Shown piece after piece: positions 9,624-20,199 of a stretch of 64,000 nt of DNA. Position 1 is the first letter of the stretch. Each line of letters starts with the position of its first letter. The position numbers and the translations under genes were made by a program. The stretch comes from Odontesthes bonariensis (lineage: Eukaryota > Chordata > Actinopteri > Atheriniformes > Atherinopsidae), in NCBI RefSeq assembly GCF_027942865.1, contig NC_134517.1, positions 12,688,275 to 12,752,274 of the forward strand, read 5' to 3'. The notes under the pieces are model-generated. The model searched no databases and was not told where the DNA came from. It saw only the letters and a program-made list of their open reading frames with translations.

Positions 9624-11598
9624 AAATAAAGACTGCATTCACAATGTGGAAGTTCTGCATAATTTTGATTTGTGGATCAAAGGGACAAAAGCAACATCGT
9701 GGTGAAATACAAACTTTTTGCCTTGCTGACAAATTATCTGCAGCGAAGAATTGTAATTTATCTTTGAAAAAGAAAGTTCAGGCTAAACATAGCTCCTCAG
9801 TGCTTGAGATACTGGGGCCACAGCCCCCAAAAAAAAGAGAGGATTGTTTATGCAACAGCATGTTTACAGCTGTTTACACTACTAAAGAAGAAACATTCCC
9901 AATACATTATGTAAAAACAATTACAACTTGACATGACTTATTTCCATTTTCTCTTCTATATGATCAAGGCATCTGGTTTATTCCTCCTCAGGTTTTTTTT
10001 CTTTTTTTTTTGTGATTGGCCTTTCTGTGACCTGAGATTATTTCTTCAAATTAAAAGCAATTCTACCTCTAAATTTCTGCTTCCCTACAAGCCCTTGTTC
10101 TGGGGGAATATTTTCTAATGGCAGGTACTAAAAGGGTTGAGCATACGTATTACTGGCACAGTAAGTGTGCTTTTTGACCAAGAGAACTGGTTTGGTTTTC
10201 GTTTGTCAACAATTTCTTAGGGATTTTGACTGGAGAAAAGAAATTAGGAACTTGAAATATTTGTTCCCAACTGATTTTCATCACAATATCCTCAGAAATA
10301 GTATGTGTGTACTAAACATAAAAATAAACTGTTTTTCTGCCTTTCATTTCTGTACCCACAACCCATTGCTGGCTGGACATGAGATTCATCTTTTGAATAA
10401 CTTGTTTGCCATGGTAATTTTCTGAGATTTTTTTTTTAATATGAATACTTAAAGATTGGTTGAAAAGGGTTAAACACGTCTCCATATTTTCAAATAGCAC
10501 GCTTCATATATGCATCTGTCCTGCCCTCATTGTCTGACGTTTGGAGGTCATTAGAGACGTCTGTCCACTTAACAATACCTCACTAAAGTTCTCACTGAAA
10601 GCAGATCTGCCTGGCTTGGAGCCTGCTTTCTCACATTTTGCCGTGCCGTGTAACCATGTCGACAGGATTGGGCCGGGGTCCAGGAAGACAGTCAGCTCTG
10701 GAAGCTGTCAGCAGCAGCTCTGTTTGACAGCATGCAAATATATGCAAATGAAGAGGTCCAGCCATGACACCTGCACACAGGAGGAATGGACTTTGCCCTT
10801 CCCAGCAGAGGACTCAGGATGGTGGATACACTGCCTAACACACACATTCAGAAAATCAGGATTATGATCTGAGATATTATGTCTATTTAAACAGACCCCA
10901 ACAGATAAAACCTTTCAGAGTCTTAAAAATTCAAAAACAAAGCCTCAAATTACCACTGTTGTCTGAATATAAGTATCCATATTTTAAAAGTTTTGAAAAC
11001 ATTTCAACCACCAAGTAAAGATTTATAGCACTCAAAAAAACAAAGGTATACAACAAATAGGTCATACTAAAGGTTTTGTGATGTTGTTTGTGTGACTCGT
11101 TATACATACCTCATGACAAAAATAAATGTCTGCGTTGAGCACCTGAATGAGATTGTAGTAGAAAAAATCTGTTCAAAATGGTTGCCCTTCTTGAGCGATG
11201 GGAAACAACATACGGAATGACTTATGAAGTAAACCAGGAACTTCATAACGTCTTAGCTTGTTAAAAAGTAATAAAGGATATTATAATGAGGCAGCTAAGA
11301 AAATGTTTAAGCTTTCGACCGCGTTGGTTATGCATTTTGTGAGACAACGCAAACCTTGGTTAGTCTGCTGTGGTTCGTGCCCATTTTTAACACTTTTGTT
11401 GTCGTTCTGACTGTGGTAAATGTTTGTGTACTGGGGTAAAAACAGGAAAAAACAAACGAAAGGCCTGAGAAAAGTTCCCCTGTTTTGGATGGAAACATGG
11501 CTGTTTTGTAAAGGGAGTATCACAGTGAAGTGTTTTAAAAAAAAAAAATGTTAAAAGACTTTTTTTATTAGTACTCGGGTAAATGTATTGTTATTCGT
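9624..11598. other. AT-rich non-coding interval
   Basis: There is no recognisable gene. Open frames at 9644-9931 and 10541-10867 have no family resemblance I can see. The non-repetitive block 10,520-10,860 is less AT-rich than its surroundings and contains a duplicated octamer (separate entry). Confidence 0.5.
10732..10749 (+). promoter_or_regulatory. Two tandem POU octamer motifs
   Basis: ATGCAAAT occurs at 10732-10739 and again at 10742-10749, exactly 10 bp (one helical turn) apart. An AACAAT SOX-like core lies upstream at about 10573. Octamers are the known site for POU-domain factors, which often act with SOX proteins in neural progenitors. A regulatory role here is inference. Confidence 0.35.
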
Positions 11599-12092
11599 AT
11601 GGCGCTTTTCCACTAGCTTGCTTCGGCTCGGCGCGCTATTGCGTGTTTCCATTAGCACGCAGTACCTGCAACCGGGACGATTTTTCGTATCACCTCAGCC
11701 CTGGTTCCAAGCGGGCCGAAGCGTTACTAAAACGTGACGTCAGCCGACTGCCTTCCACTGATTGGGCGATGAGTGTCATCACTGGAAGCGTCATAACGCG
11801 GATAATAAAAGCTAACGTTAGAAAACCGTTAGCTTACCTTTTTGAAGCTCGTCTTTGATCTTGAGCGTCACACTGCTCTATGTATAACAAAACTCTCCGG
11901 TACTTTTCAATACTGTTTTGTCTGGCGGCCAGGAGTCTTCTCTGGCTCTCTTCTCTTGCCTTCTGTGCGACAAAAAGCCACAGGGTGAGCAGCAACGCGG
12001 TGTTACGACGACCCAGACCACGTCGAGGAGGCACGAAGTGTAAAGGAAACACAACCAAACCAAGCCGTCACGAGCTAGTGGAAAAGCGCCAT
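11599..12092. mobile_element. Non-autonomous DNA transposon (MITE), 494 bp
   Basis: Perfect 20-bp terminal inverted repeats (11599-11618 and 12073-12092, starting ATGGCGCTTTTCC) bound a 494-bp sequence with CpG-rich subterminal parts and no coding capacity. I could not establish a clean target duplication, so the superfamily is left open. Confidence 0.8.
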
Positions 12093-13201
12093 TATATGAA
12101 CCTGACTTAACTAGTACTAGCAGTTACTTTGATCCACAACACAGTTAAGACTAATTACCCATTTACAAACCTTAGTGTCCTTAAGTGTGTTGAATTGTAT
12201 AATCTTTTTCTAAAACTTCCTCAGAGAGTGAACATTGGTGAATGACAGATAATGTTTCTAGAGTGCTCGACTTAATTTGTTTCGTAAGTTTATTTTGCAT
12301 GGGCAGATCCACATGTGGTCAGGGACAAGGGTCACCTTGAGAGGTTAGTTATAACAGTTGAAATCCTGTCTTCTGAAAATCAAATTTAGATTAGTTTGAT
12401 CAGGTGTTTTGACTGCTCAAAGAGAAAGTTCAGTTTGTTTCAACCTAATGACTATTTGAGGTTGCATCCATCACGTAAATTAATTTTATTTTAAAAATTT
12501 CTCGAAATTAAGAACAGGATATTAATAAGCAAGGAACAAGGAAACTAGTTAACTCAATTGTCTTCATCCAGAAAGTGTTCATGGGGCTTGATGCTTTGAA
12601 ACCAATGAAACCCTGCCTACATGCACAAAAAAATTAATTGTTACTGAAAGAGTAGTCCAAGTTATGTAATGCAAATGTCTATTTGGACAAAGACTTTCAT
12701 GTTAGTTTGGTATTCTCTACTTCTCAACTACTTTGGCACGACATGTCCTTTTTTTTAAATCATTTTAATTAAGTTACAAAATGAGCAGTCTTGAAGAAGA
12801 AAATGAAAATGCAGTTTATTGCATTTATTATTCATTTTTTTATGAGTTAAAAAATGCACCTATATTTTGAAAATGAAAAAGAATTTCTGTTAATGCATTT
12901 TAATTTGAATTATGGTAAAGAGTTAACTACTGGATTTTGGGTAGACACATGAGTTTGCCTCAGTTTCTTATGTTTGCATTTTCAGTAGTTTGATACTAAT
13001 TTGTAACTTTTTATTGTAGAATATTGTGCCTGTTTAATAAAAAAATTTTATATAGTCCCCCACCATCTAGTTTACTTTTTAATTTCAGTTTTGAGCCTCA
13101 TTTGCATTTTGAGGGACAGGTACTTAGGATGGATTTTGTTGTTTTATCTATATTTGAAGAGATAAGGAAGATACTTTATACTATGTATCTAATAAGCTTA
13201 C
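12093..13201. other. AT-rich non-coding interval
   Basis: Long A/T-rich DNA with no open frame of note and no repeat structure I can name. Confidence 0.5.
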
Positions 13202-13205
13202 TTTC

Positions 13206-13684
13206 TGTCAGAACCACTCTCGTCAAAACGAGACAAGAAACAGAGAGGAATTTCAGAAGCTTATTCTGAATGCATACAATTATGTTTGGTGGTATGGCTC
13301 TGTTCGGAGGAAGTTCCCGACTTTTCCATGAGCTCCATGGAAGCCAAGACAGGGAACAGTAGCATCCTCAGGTGGAGTGCCTTCCATTTGCTGTAAAGGC
13401 AACAAACCCCCTAGAACAGAGCAAGCAACAATGAACAACAGTATGACATTGTTTGGCAATGAGAAGTCGGTGGAGCAGGGGAGGTGGTGGGTGCAAGCAG
13501 AGAGCAAAAAAAAGCAGTGACAGCAAACCAAGTTTAAATGAAGTGCCCCAAATGCCAGCATCCAATTGCGAGCAGCAGCTGATTACCCATTGAGCGCAGC
13601 TGGCCATAAGGGTTGGGTCGGCGTCAGCCAATAGGCAAAGGGTGCGTTGACTACGTGGTCTGCCAGAACTAACGCGGTGCTCCA
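13206..13684 (-). repeat. LTR-like repeat, intact copy
   Basis: A 479-bp unit starts TGTCAGAACC and ends GGTGCTCCA on the plus strand, with TTTC on each side (13202-13205, 13685-13688). On the minus strand it has an AATAAG poly(A)-like signal before a terminal CTGACA and a CCAAT in the upstream half, which is why I read it as minus-oriented. A second copy starts immediately after the TTTC. Confidence 0.65.
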
Positions 13685-13890
13685 TTTCTGTCAGAACCAC
13701 TCTCGTTAAAATGAGATGAGAAACAGAGATGAATTTCAGAAGCTTATTCTGAATGCATACAATTATGTTTGGTGGTATGGCTCTGTTCGGAGGAAGTTCC
13801 TGACTTTTCCATGAGCTCCATGGAAGCCAAGACAGGGAACAGCAGCATCCTCAGGTGGAGTGCCTTCCATTTGCTGTAAAGGCAACAAAC

Positions 13891-14022
13891 CCCCAAACAG
13901 ACCATACCGGAACACAGCCAGCCAATTGGATTGTTGGACCAGGGTGTCCTACAACCCCCCAACTGACCATACTGGAACGCAGACCAGCCAAATGATTAGT
14001 TGGAACCAGGGTATCCTACCCC
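13891..14022. repeat. Tandem pair of about 66-bp imperfect repeats
   Basis: The units begin CCCCAAACAGACCATACCGG and CCCCAACTGACCATACTGGA and end ACCAGGGTGTCCTAC and ACCAGGGTATCCTAC. They lie directly at the left breakpoint inside the second LTR copy. Confidence 0.7.
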
Positions 14023-14146
14023 CCGACAAATTATTAGCTACCAATTTTATTGGGGCAAGCATTGACCTCAACCACTTAGGTACACCATAAAAAATATGGT
14101 CAGTCTCCACAGCAGCGACAGCGCTTGCAGCAGGACAAAGCAGGCA

Positions 14147-14292
14147 AGATCCAAGCAGAGCAAGATCCGATCCAAAAACGCAAACGAGATCCAAGCAAAG
14201 CAGAGCAACATCCAAGCCAAGCAGAGCAACATCCAAGCCAAGCAGAGCAACATCCAAGCAAAGCAGAGCAACATCCAAGCAAAGCAGAGCTT
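14147..14292. repeat. 21-bp minisatellite
   Basis: About five near-perfect copies of the unit ATCCAAGCMAAGCAGAGCAA(C) follow two or three degenerate ones. The 21-bp period is a multiple of three, so all plus-strand copies can be read as the heptapeptide NIQAKQS. There is no evidence that it is translated. Repeats abut without spacers, so this is not a CRISPR array. Confidence 0.85.
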
Positions 14293-14788
14293 TTAACACA
14301 CTTCACCTGACCCACCTAGGAATTTAAAATCTCTGTGAGCTTGCTTTTTTTTTTTCTCTATCCACACAATTAAACAAGCCATAAAGCATAACACAAATGA
14401 CCTCTGTCATTGCTGTTCATGCCATCAATTCCGGAAGCGGTTTTAATGATTTGACTCCCAAATTATTTTCGATCTTAATCAGTATCTTTCATGCAAGTTA
14501 AGCCCTACCAGTGGCTCTTGTTTTATTTAAACAGAGGCACAGCTACACAATGTCTTTCTTTTTTTTTTTTTTATTAAAACCGAGCCACCTAAAAATGTAT
14601 CCACCGTTTAAAAAATTATAATTCCCAGAGCTCATTTACCAGTTGAATAAATATTCAAAGGTAGTTCAGTCAGCCAAGTACACTTAGGCTCCATTACCAA
14701 TAACAATACAAAACATGTATATCAACTGATTGCTATACAGAATCAAATTACAGAAGCTGTATGCAACGATTGCTGGGCAGCAAATCTC

Positions 14789-15322
14789 TAGCCTGACTAC
14801 GTCATACTCACGATTCTAGTCAGAATGTGAGTCTGATACCGCTCAATAGAGATTTGAGTATGGGGTGTGTTTCAACCGAACCAGGAGAAAAAATGCCTCT
14901 TCGCTCAATTGGATAGACCTACAACCAATCAGAGCAACGTAGTATGTGACGTAGATTAAGCGACACACACTTGTTGTAGGAAGGACGGCAAAAACATCTT
15001 TTCTACTGATAAAAGCCTTTATCGCGTTCCTCTGTTCGTCTTTCAAAATGAATGCAATGTGGAGATCCTGTAGAACAGACTCGATGGCAGAATCTACACA
15101 CCCTAGCTCTCCAGCGGCAGCCATGTTCAGCTCTTTAGTGACGCAGTCGATAATGTCCCTGTTGATCATCTGTCCATCATCGTATAAAGCCCGCCCTGGC
15201 AATCTGATTGGTCCGACCAATTCTTGGTCGGGCATAATGATTTCCCAACTGAGCAGAGCCAGACCGAACTTCCCGACCAAAACTTTTATGGGCGGGGCTA
15301 AGTTCGGCTGGCACCCAGGCTA
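14789..15322. mobile_element. Non-autonomous DNA transposon carrying a helicase fragment
   Basis: The 534-bp element starts TAGCCTG and ends CAGGCTA (7-bp inverted termini) and is flanked by a perfect 9-bp duplication GCAAATCTC (14780-14788, 15323-15331). A 9-bp duplication points to a MuDR- or Merlin-like transposase in trans, but the family is not established. Inside, on the minus strand, lies a fragment resembling the start of a RecQ-type helicase. Confidence 0.75.
14970..15124 (-). pseudogene. RecQ-like helicase N-terminal fragment
   Basis: From the ATG at 15124 the minus strand reads MAAAGELGCVDSAIESVLQD, then AFILKDEQRNAIKAFISRKD and VFAVLPT. The pattern of a DEQR-type Q motif, a short spacer and DVFAVLPT matches the entry to helicase motif I in RecQ-like proteins. 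The Gly-rich Walker A loop that should follow is gone: after LPT the frame gives TSVCRLIY. So it cannot bind ATP and is a captured, truncated exon within the small transposon. The continuing open frame to 14843 is not helicase-like. Confidence 0.55.
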
Positions 15323-15679
15323 GCAAATCTCCTAACAACTCATCCAAATCTAAATTTTTGCACGTTTAGACTCAATACTGAGAATTGCTAAACCTGTGAG
15401 TCTGTTCTCTGACATAGTTGAACGCAGGTGATTTTGATGAGTTTAAGAGCTGAACTCCTCTGTATGGTTCCAAGCACAGTTCTGCTAGCCTTAGCCACCA
15501 CTAGTATACTAGCCAACGCAAACTAGCAGACTTTTTAAGAACGGTTCATAGAACAACAATGATATGAAATGCCACACTTCAATTGGTTCAGTTCAAGATG
15601 TCAAAGGCTAGCCAGTAGCTAGCTAGTTCAACGTTTCCAGTTAGGTAGCGCCAGCTATCTGTTACCGAACTGGCTTGCA

Positions 15680-16235
15680 AAGCTGTCTTGTGGCTACATG
15701 AGGTACCTCATAGGCACAAAGCACTCCACACCCCGACACGACAGGTGGCGCCGCACCCATCAGACTGTAATGCATACATACCACAGCCGTGTGTAGCACC
15801 TGTTGCACCTTAGAAGCATCACCGCGAGGATCCAAACGGATCAATCGGATCAATCGGGAGGATGGTTTGTAATCCAAATGTGCCGGCATAAGACCCGCGC
15901 CACACAGCTACAGTCACGCAAAATCATGTGAAATAGCTGTAAGATAGCCGCGTGTCTTACCGCGGCTGCCCTGCCACGTACAGGAGCCCGCCGCGGCCTA
16001 CCATGACTCTGACCGCGGCGCGCTGTGACAGCTCGCCCGGTGTCGCGTCTTGGCTCGGCTGGATGTCCTCCACGCGTCCATCTCAGCCGAATCTCCGACT
16101 CCGCCGGCAGCGGGGATCCATGCCGGACAACAGGGTAAGAAGCACAATAATAATACTAGCATCGGCGCGTATGCTAATCGGAGCTACGTCTTGTAAGCAG
16201 AAGCAAAACTTTTTGCCCCTACGCGGGGAGCTGCT
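15680..16235. other. CpG-rich block of unknown origin
   Basis: This stretch, especially 15,940-16,130, is markedly GC- and CpG-rich compared with everything around it and looks like a CpG island or first exon. Donor-like sequences occur on both strands (plus CAGGGTAAGA at 16131-16140; minus GCGGTAAGAC near 15955-15964). The encoded frames match no family I know. It lies inside the interrupted LTR copy. Confidence 0.45.
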
Positions 16236-16444
16236 GTGGAAGGCTGCAAGCAGAGAGCAAAAAAAAAAAGCAGTGACAGCAAACCAAGTTTAAATGAAGT
16301 GCCCCAAATCCCAGCATCCAATTGCGAGCAGCAGTTGATTACCCATTGAGCGCAGCTGGCCATAAGGGTTGGGTCGGCGTCAGCCAATAGGCAAAGAGCG
16401 CGTTGACTACGTGGTCTGCCAGAACTAACACGGTGCTCCATTTC

Positions 16445-17490
16445 TGGTGCTCTTGTAATGTTAGTGGTTTTCTAAAGATATTTATGTGATTCTTCTTATA
16501 TGTTCAGAAATATTTAGATTTTTTTTCAAAACTGAATACGAGAAGAACTTTAATATAAGTTGTTAATCTTTTTTGAGTTATCTAAACTTACATAATTAAG
16601 AAAAGAAGTATCTTTTAATGAATCAATAGTTACATTTTAATATAATAACTTACTGTTGCATTAAAATGATAAACTATGAAAAAAATAAAGACATTTATTT
16701 ATTAAAAAATATGATTTTTAAGTCCAGTGAACTTATTTAAGTATGAATTTTTAATTTAACAATAAATATAATATTATAGTATTTACATACTCAAAAAAGA
16801 TAATTTTGTTTACATAACTTTTTTGAGGTAATCAGTTTCCAAATAAGTTTTATGTTCTTTGAATTTACATAGGTTTATAGTTTATGCCAGCTTTACACCA
16901 GGAACGTGTTTTTCTGAACTGCTGCGTTGCAGCTGCATGTGTATCCATACGACCTCTCTATTGCAGTGCAGCAACTGCTTGCACAATCTTATTTAGGCAT
17001 AGGGATGTTTCTAGTAATGATTATAAATTGCAGTTTTTTGTGATGACTCAAAGTGGAGACAAGAAAGTTAGCAGCAGTAACTTGCCACTAAAATGAGCAA
17101 AAAATCATCCACTGCCATCATCAACAGGTAAGCTGTATTTACATGTTGCCTACACACTGAAACTATGGTAAAAGGTGTGTTGTTGCTAATATATGAGGTG
17201 AATTTGATTACCAAATAATGTTTTTCCTGTATATTTTGCTGATATTCGCTTCTTTCATGCATGAACAATATAGTAGACACCACAGTAAAACTCTAGAAGG
17301 CACAAGGCTCAAGCTTTGGAGGTCATCAGAGGGGACATCATGTGCATTCTTTTTTCTTTAAAAAAAGAATCATTTAAGCTTTATTTAATTTAGCCTTATG
17401 TTTTTGTCAGTAAGAACAGGTTAATGAATGAAATGAAGGTATAAATCATGGACTTCCTCTTGTTCAGGGTCCACACCAACATAAACTGGA
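16445..17490. other. AT-rich non-coding interval
   Basis: Low-complexity A/T-rich DNA without recognisable genes. The open frame 16884-17096 has no family resemblance. Confidence 0.5.
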
Positions 17491-17499
17491 TCTTTCTGT

Positions 17500-18900
17500 C
17501 AAGTCAAGTTTTACAACGGGGAGTGGAAGAAGCAATAAAAATACATAAAATAATATAAAGAGAAACAAATAAAATAGTTAAAATGAATTAAAATGATTAA
17601 CAACAAGCAACAGTCTAGATAAGTTCAAAGATAGCGTGCAGATTTAATGCATAGACACATGAGAAAAGAAATGTTTTTAACCTGGATTTAAAAATGTCTA
17701 CATTTGGTGAAAGTTTAATCTCCACTGGCAGTTTGTTCTACTTGTTGGCAGCATAACAGCTAAATGATGCTTCTCCATGTTTAGTCTGGACTCTGGACTG
17801 GACCAGCTGACCTGAGTCTTTGGATCTAAGAGCTCTGCTGGGTTTATATTCTCTGAACATATCACAGATGTATTTTGGGCCTAAACCGTTCTGGGATTTG
17901 TAAACCATCAGCAGGCTTTTAAAATATATTCTGTGACTGACTGGAAGCCGGAGTAAAGATTTTAAAACTGGTGTGATGTGTTCAGATCTCTTAGTCCGGG
18001 TTAAAACTCTAGCAGCAGCGTTCTGGATGAGCTGCAGATGTTTAATGCTCTTTTTGGGAAGTCCAGTTAAAAGAGCATTACAGTAATCGAGTCTACTGGA
18101 GATGAATGCATGGATGAGTTTCTCCTGGTCTTTTTGGGAGAGGAAACCTTTAATTCTGTTGATATTTCTGAGGTGGTAAAAAGCTGCCTTGGTGACAGCT
18201 TTGATGTGGCTGCTGAAAGTCATATCTGAGTCTATCAACACTCCGAGGTTATGAACTTGGTCAGTGATTGTACGGTCCGGAGTCTCAAGATATTTACCAA
18301 CGCTGACCCTCTTCTCTTTGCTACCAAACAGAATGATCTCAGTTTTGTCTTCATTTAATTGTAGAAAATTCTCTCTCATCCAGGTGTTTACTTCCTCCAG
18401 ATACTGACACAGTACGTCTGCTGGGCTGCAGTCGTCCGGTGACAGAGACACATAAAGTTGTGTGTCAACAATATTAAATTGTGACATAACGTCAGAGTTA
18501 TTTCTAGGTTTTAGACACAGATTCATTTTTCTTGTTTGTAGGTGTGGCGTGAATGTTTTGTCTAATTGTTTTGATTTTTTTCGCTAAAAAAGTTGGCAAA
18601 TTTGTTGCATTTCTCAGTGGAGAGGAGGTCTGGGTTTCACTGTTTAGGAGGCTCATAGTGAATTTGAAGCTTTGTTTTCCTCCACTTACGTTCAGCTTTC
18701 CTGCATTCTCTTGTCAGGTTTTTGACCGTAGTGGTGTTTCTCTATGGTGTTTTCTGTTTGATCAAGGTGCTCTTGATTCTTATCGGTGCAACAGCTTCCA
18801 TTACATTCAAATTTTTAAGTTGAAATGATCCAGCATTCCTTCAACAGACTCTGCGCTCATTGTTGGTAACATAGCTATGGCCTCCCTAAACTTAGCACTT
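17500..18900 (-). mobile_element. L2-clade LINE, internally deleted
   Basis: On the minus strand, about 18,850-18,540 gives the region between endonuclease and RT of L2 elements (NLTRECRKAERKWRKTKLQ ... LLSTEKCNKFANFF). It jumps directly to the distal RT palm (DTQLYVSLSP) at about 18,460, so most of the RT is deleted. The RT C-terminus runs on to about 17,640, followed by a 3'UTR. The segment 17,500-17,780 is repeated at 43,050-43,345, which confirms an interspersed family. Confidence 0.8.
17640..18526 (-). pseudogene. L2 LINE reverse transcriptase C-terminal half
   Basis: The long frame 18526-17738 begins just upstream of DTQLYVSLSPDDCSPADVL (remnant of the YADDTQLY catalytic motif, with the first residues altered to IVDTQLY). 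It continues through WMRENFLQLNEDKTEIILFG, LIHAFISSRLDYCNALLTGL and NAAARVLTRTKRSEHITPVL, which are hallmark blocks of fish L2 proteins. A TAG replaces the usual Trp after CYAANK. The frame then resumes with NKLPVEIKLSPNVDIFKSRL down to about 17,640. The catalytic Asp pair is damaged and the finger domain missing, so it is inactive. Confidence 0.85.
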
Positions 18901-18930
18901 GTTTTCTCATAAATGTACCTCTTCTTAACT

Positions 18931-18938
18931 GAGAAGAA

Positions 18939-18970
<32 letters not shown>

Positions 18971-18976
18971 AGAAGT
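18931..18976. repeat. (GAA)n microsatellite at a LINE 3' end
   Basis: GAAGAAGAA... with one AGG interruption. On the minus strand it is the (TTC)n-type tail of the adjoining L2 LINE. Confidence 0.9.
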
Positions 18977-20190
18977 TTATTTATATAGCACCCTTCACAG
19001 ATAAAAATCCCAAAGTGCTTTACACAGTAAAACAAAACCACCAAGAGAAAACGAGATTCATATATGGATACAAAATAAAAGTGACATCGTGCCAATCAAC
19101 TAAAAGTTTGTCTAAAAAAGAATGTCTTCAGCTGCATCTTAAAAGAATCCACAGACTCCGCCTCACGAAGGGACACAGGCAGCTTGTTCCACACTTTAGG
19201 AGCAAAAGCCTGGAAAGACAAGTCTCCTCTAGTTTTAAAGGAAGTCCTTGGGACCATGAAGAGGGTCTGGCCTGAGGACCGAAGGGAGCGGCCGGAGCTG
19301 TAGGGACACAGCAGATCAGAGACATAACTGGGGGTCTGCCCGTGCTCTAAAAGTCAACACTAAAATTTTAAAATCTATACGATATTTGATCGGCAGCCAA
19401 TGCTAGGAAGATAAAATTGGCGTAATATGAGTCCGTCTGCTTGATCCTGTTAAAAGTCGAGCCGCTGCATTTTGGACCATTTGAAGACGATTTGAAACAG
19501 ATTTGTTAAAACAAATAAAAAGAGAATTGCAATAATCCAAACGTGAAGAGATAAAAGCGTGAATCACAATCTCCAGGTCAGAGTTGGACAGGATTGGCCT
19601 CAACTTTGCAATATTTCTAAAATGATAAAAACAGTTTATTACTAAGTGTCTAGAATGGCAGAAGCTGGTTGTTTGAACATTCTGAGTGATCAATAAATCA
19701 AATAAAATACAAAAATGGTCAGACCAAACATGTCCAGCACAGAAGAAAATTATTTGGCATTACCATCCATCATATTATCTATGTGAATGTTAAAATCCCC
19801 GGTCAAGATAAAATGGTTAAAATCAATCGAGATAATTCAGAAAATTCATCAATAAAACTTGCACAGTATCCTGGAGATCTGTAAATGATTATGAACAGAA
19901 TTTAGGAACACCCTTTAAAATAAAACTAAGATATTCGAAATAATTTAAATGAGATCTCTTCATACTGGAATGTATCTTTAAATAAGGCAGCCCCCCCCCC
20001 CCCCCCCCCACCTTTCCTCCCATTTTGCCATTTACCCATAAAACTAAAGTTTGGGGGGGCTGCTTCATTGAGAACAGTAGCACTTGTGCTTTCTGTTGAC
20101 CATGTTTCTGTCAGAAAAAGAAAATCTAAATTGTGTGAAATTATGAAGTCATTAACTAACAGTGACTGTCGACTCTCTTAGAACAGATTT
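18935..20190 (-). mobile_element. Second L2-clade LINE, endonuclease fused to RT C-terminus by deletion
   Basis: Read on the minus strand: at about 20,160-19,700 lies an apurinic-type endonuclease remnant (NDFIISHNLDFLFLTETWST, then IYRSPGYCASFIDEF and GDFNIHIDNMMD with the catalytic Asp-Asn). A stop and direct junction at about 19,690 lead to the RT C-terminal region (HLVINCFYHFRNIAKLRPIL ... LDYCNSLF ... NAAARLLTGSSRRTHITP). It finishes with VWNKLPVSLREAESVDSF and a short 3'UTR ending in (TTC)n. The RT core is missing. This family differs in sequence from the L2 at 17.5-18.9 kb. Confidence 0.82.
19991..20009. repeat. C19 homopolymer
   Basis: An uninterrupted run of 19 C inside the endonuclease remnant of the L2 LINE. 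Confidence 0.9.
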
Positions 20191-20199
20191 AATCATTAA

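Larger units (their letters stand above)
13689..16440 (-). repeat. Second LTR copy, interrupted by a 2.3-kb composite block
   Basis: 13689-13893 repeats the first 205 bp of the neighbouring LTR and about 16238-16440 repeats its last 200 bp, ending CTCCA followed again by TTTC (16441-16444). Between them about 2.34 kb of unrelated sequence replaces an 80-bp middle piece: two 66-bp repeats, a 21-bp minisatellite, a helicase-fragment transposon and a CpG-rich stretch. No gag or pol homology is visible in the block, so it does not look like an ordinary retroviral-type internal region. Confidence 0.6.

Noticed and set aside
10541..10867. 108-aa open frame over the double octamer
   Set aside because: Composition is not protein-like and there is no family resemblance; regulatory DNA is the better reading.
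13368..13700. Minus-strand frame of 110 aa in the LTR
   Set aside because: It lies inside an LTR, recurs in the second copy (16184-16441), has no domain, and is more simply LTR sequence.
14147..14292. Repeat array that might suggest a CRISPR
   Set aside because: Units are 21 bp and contiguous without unique spacers, in a vertebrate genome: a minisatellite.
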